DNA from: DATHYU01 sp033722675
Lineage (GTDB): Bacteria; Actinomycetota; Acidimicrobiia; Spongiisociales; UBA11373
Reading direction: 5' to 3'
Assembly: GCA_033722675.1 (NCBI GenBank)
Contig: JAWVYO010000115.1
Span: forward strand, 1 to 6,829
Length of the DNA: 6,829 bases
The notes beneath the pieces were generated by a model. The model saw only the letters and a list, made by a program, of their open reading frames with translations, was not told the DNA's origin and ran no database searches. This document shows positions 5,820-6,829 of the stretch, piece by piece (position 1 is the first letter of the stretch; every line of letters starts with the position of its first letter). Both the position numbers and the translations under genes were made by a program.

Positions 5820-6827
5820 GTGCACCGCAGTCGAACGCGAGGTCTCGTCGCCGCGACGGCCCTGGTCGTCCTCGCCGGCGCCTGCTCCTCGGGCGACGAC
5901 GCCACCGTGACCACCACCACGACGGCGGCCGCCACCACCACGGTCGCGACCACCACGACGACAGCGCCGACGACCACGACCACGGAGCCGCCGCCCACCA
6001 CCACGACGACGGAGCCGCCGACGACCACGACCACGACCATGTTCGTGGTCGAGGACCCGCCCGAGCCGCTGCCGGTGGAACCGCCGGAGGGATACGAGCT
6101 GGTGTGGAGCGACGAGTTCGACGGCGACGTCATCGACCCGGCCAACTGGACATATGACATCGGCGGGTGGGGCTGGGGCAACGGCGAGGCGCAGTACTAC
6201 ACCGACCGGCCCCGGAACGCCCGGGTCCAGGACGGGGTCCTGATCATCGAGGCTCACTTCGAACGCTTCGAGAACGCCTACTACACCTCCGCCAGGCTCA
6301 AGACCGAGGAGCTCCAGGAGTTCCAGTACGGCTACTTCGAGGTGCGGTCCAAGGTGCCGGCCGGCAAGGGGCTGTGGCCGGCCTTCTGGATGCTCGGCAC
6401 GACCTTCGAGCGCGACGAGTCGAACCCGATCGACAGCAACTGGCCGTTCGCCGGCGAGATCGACGTGATGGAGTACGTCGGACGCGCCCCGAACAACACC
6501 TACGGCACCATTCACGGACCCGGGTACGCGGGCGCCGGCAGCCTCGGCAAGTGGAACGAGCAGGACGAGCCGATCCACGAGGACTGGCACACCCATGCCG
6601 TGGAGTGGACCGAGGACGGGTTCCGCTGGTTCTACGACGGCGAGTTCTACGGAGAGGTCGGCAAGGACCTCGTCGGCAACCGGGAGTGGGTCTACGACCA
6701 GCCCTACTTCATGCTGCTCAACCTCGCCGTCGGCGGGCTCTTCCCCGGACCCGTGGGCTTCGACGTCGAGTTCCCCAAGCAGTTCCTCGTCGACCACGTC
6801 CGGGTCTACCAGCGCATCGAGGAGTGA
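5820..6827 (+). CDS. Exported GH16 endo-beta-1,3-glucanase (laminarinase-like) lipoprotein
   Basis: The 335-residue product begins with a lipoprotein signal: a basic start, ALVVLAGAC, and Cys22 as the expected lipidation site. A threonine-rich linker follows (31-73), then one GH16 domain (about 91-332). Landmarks are ELVWSDEFDG (93-102), WGWGNGEAQYYTDRP (117-131), YGYFEVRSKVPAGKGLWPAFWMLG (170-193) and the catalytic motif GEIDVMEYVG (212-221). In that motif Glu213 is the expected nucleophile, Asp215 the helper and Glu218 the acid/base. NLAVGG (301-306) and DHVRVYQ (325-331) complete the laminarinase-type pattern. The ExDxxE spacing is that of beta-bulge GH16 enzymes, which include beta-1,3-glucanases; related members cut agar, carrageenan or mixed-linkage glucan, so laminarin is the likely but unproven substrate. 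No carbohydrate-binding module is present. The gene starts 20 bases after the permease stop, hence probably in the same operon. It would act on the outer surface and feed the transporter. Confidence 0.93.
   Translation: MHRSRTRGLVAATALVVLAGACSSGDDATVTTTTTAAATTTVATTTTTAPTTTTTEPPPTTTTTEPPTTTTTTMFVVEDPPEPLPVEPPEGYELVWSDEFDGDVIDPANWTYDIGGWGWGNGEAQYYTDRPRNARVQDGVLIIEAHFERFENAYYTSARLKTEELQEFQYGYFEVRSKVPAGKGLWPAFWMLGTTFERDESNPIDSNWPFAGEIDVMEYVGRAPNNTYGTIHGPGYAGAGSLGKWNEQDEPIHEDWHTHAVEWTEDGFRWFYDGEFYGEVGKDLVGNREWVYDQPYFMLLNLAVGGLFPGPVGFDVEFPKQFLVDHVRVYQRIEE
5910..6038 (+). repeat. Threonine-rich tandem linker-coding repeat in the GH16 lipoprotein
   Basis: Residues 31-73 are nearly all threonine. The last part shows a repeating unit: TTTTTEPPP (51-59), TTTTTEPP (60-67) and TTTTTT (68-73). 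At the DNA level these are ACG/ACC codons with GAGCCGCCG inserts. The tract should act as a flexible, perhaps O-glycosylated stalk holding the enzyme away from the membrane, and it is a likely site of slippage. Confidence 0.85.
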
Positions 6828-6829
6828 GG

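Noticed and set aside
5910..6038. Repeat array of short units considered as CRISPR or other mobile repeat
   Set aside because: The units are threonine codons in frame within a protein linker, with no spacers of constant length.
5757..6797. Minus-strand frames opposite the glucanase, one with a Val-rich repetitive stretch
   Set aside because: The valine repeats are the complement of the threonine-codon linker. The catalytic GH16 motif shows that the plus strand is the coding one.

Overview
The window is very GC-rich, codes on one strand only, and uses GTG as well as ATG starts. Together with two lipoproteins that carry long threonine-rich linkers behind the lipobox, this points to a high-GC actinobacterium. 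An environmental or marine member of the Acidimicrobiia is my best guess, from linker style only.

Layout, all on the + strand. Positions 1-110 are almost pure G/C homopolymer and look like a damaged contig end. A reading frame closing at 174 may be the tail of an upstream gene, overlapping by four bases the start of a lactonase-family beta-propeller gene (171-1217). An 82-base gap follows. It holds a good housekeeping-type promoter (TTGACG, 17 bases, TACGCT) and, directly behind the -10 box, two abutting copies of a 14-bp operator one base away from the CelR/CebR palindrome. A LacI-family regulator comes next (1300-2334). The 187-base gap after it carries two more operator-like palindromes. 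Then come a CUT1-type sugar-binding lipoprotein (2522-3964), two MalF/MalG-type permeases (4001-4933 and 4933-5799, overlapping by one base) and an exported GH16 beta-glucanase lipoprotein with an intact catalytic motif (5820-6827).

Inferred biology: a self-contained beta-1,3-glucan (laminarin-like) uptake locus. The GH16 enzyme, tethered to the outer face of the membrane, cuts the polymer. The binding protein captures the oligosaccharides and the two permeases import them, powered by an ATPase not encoded here and probably shared. The LacI protein represses both itself and the transport-enzyme operon until an oligosaccharide inducer appears. The gene order mirrors the Streptomyces cebR-cebEFG-bglC cellobiose locus, but the place of the intracellular beta-glucosidase is taken by a secreted GH16 enzyme. 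No intracellular beta-glucosidase is visible. I see no RNA genes, CRISPR arrays, insertion sequences or convincing intrinsic terminators.
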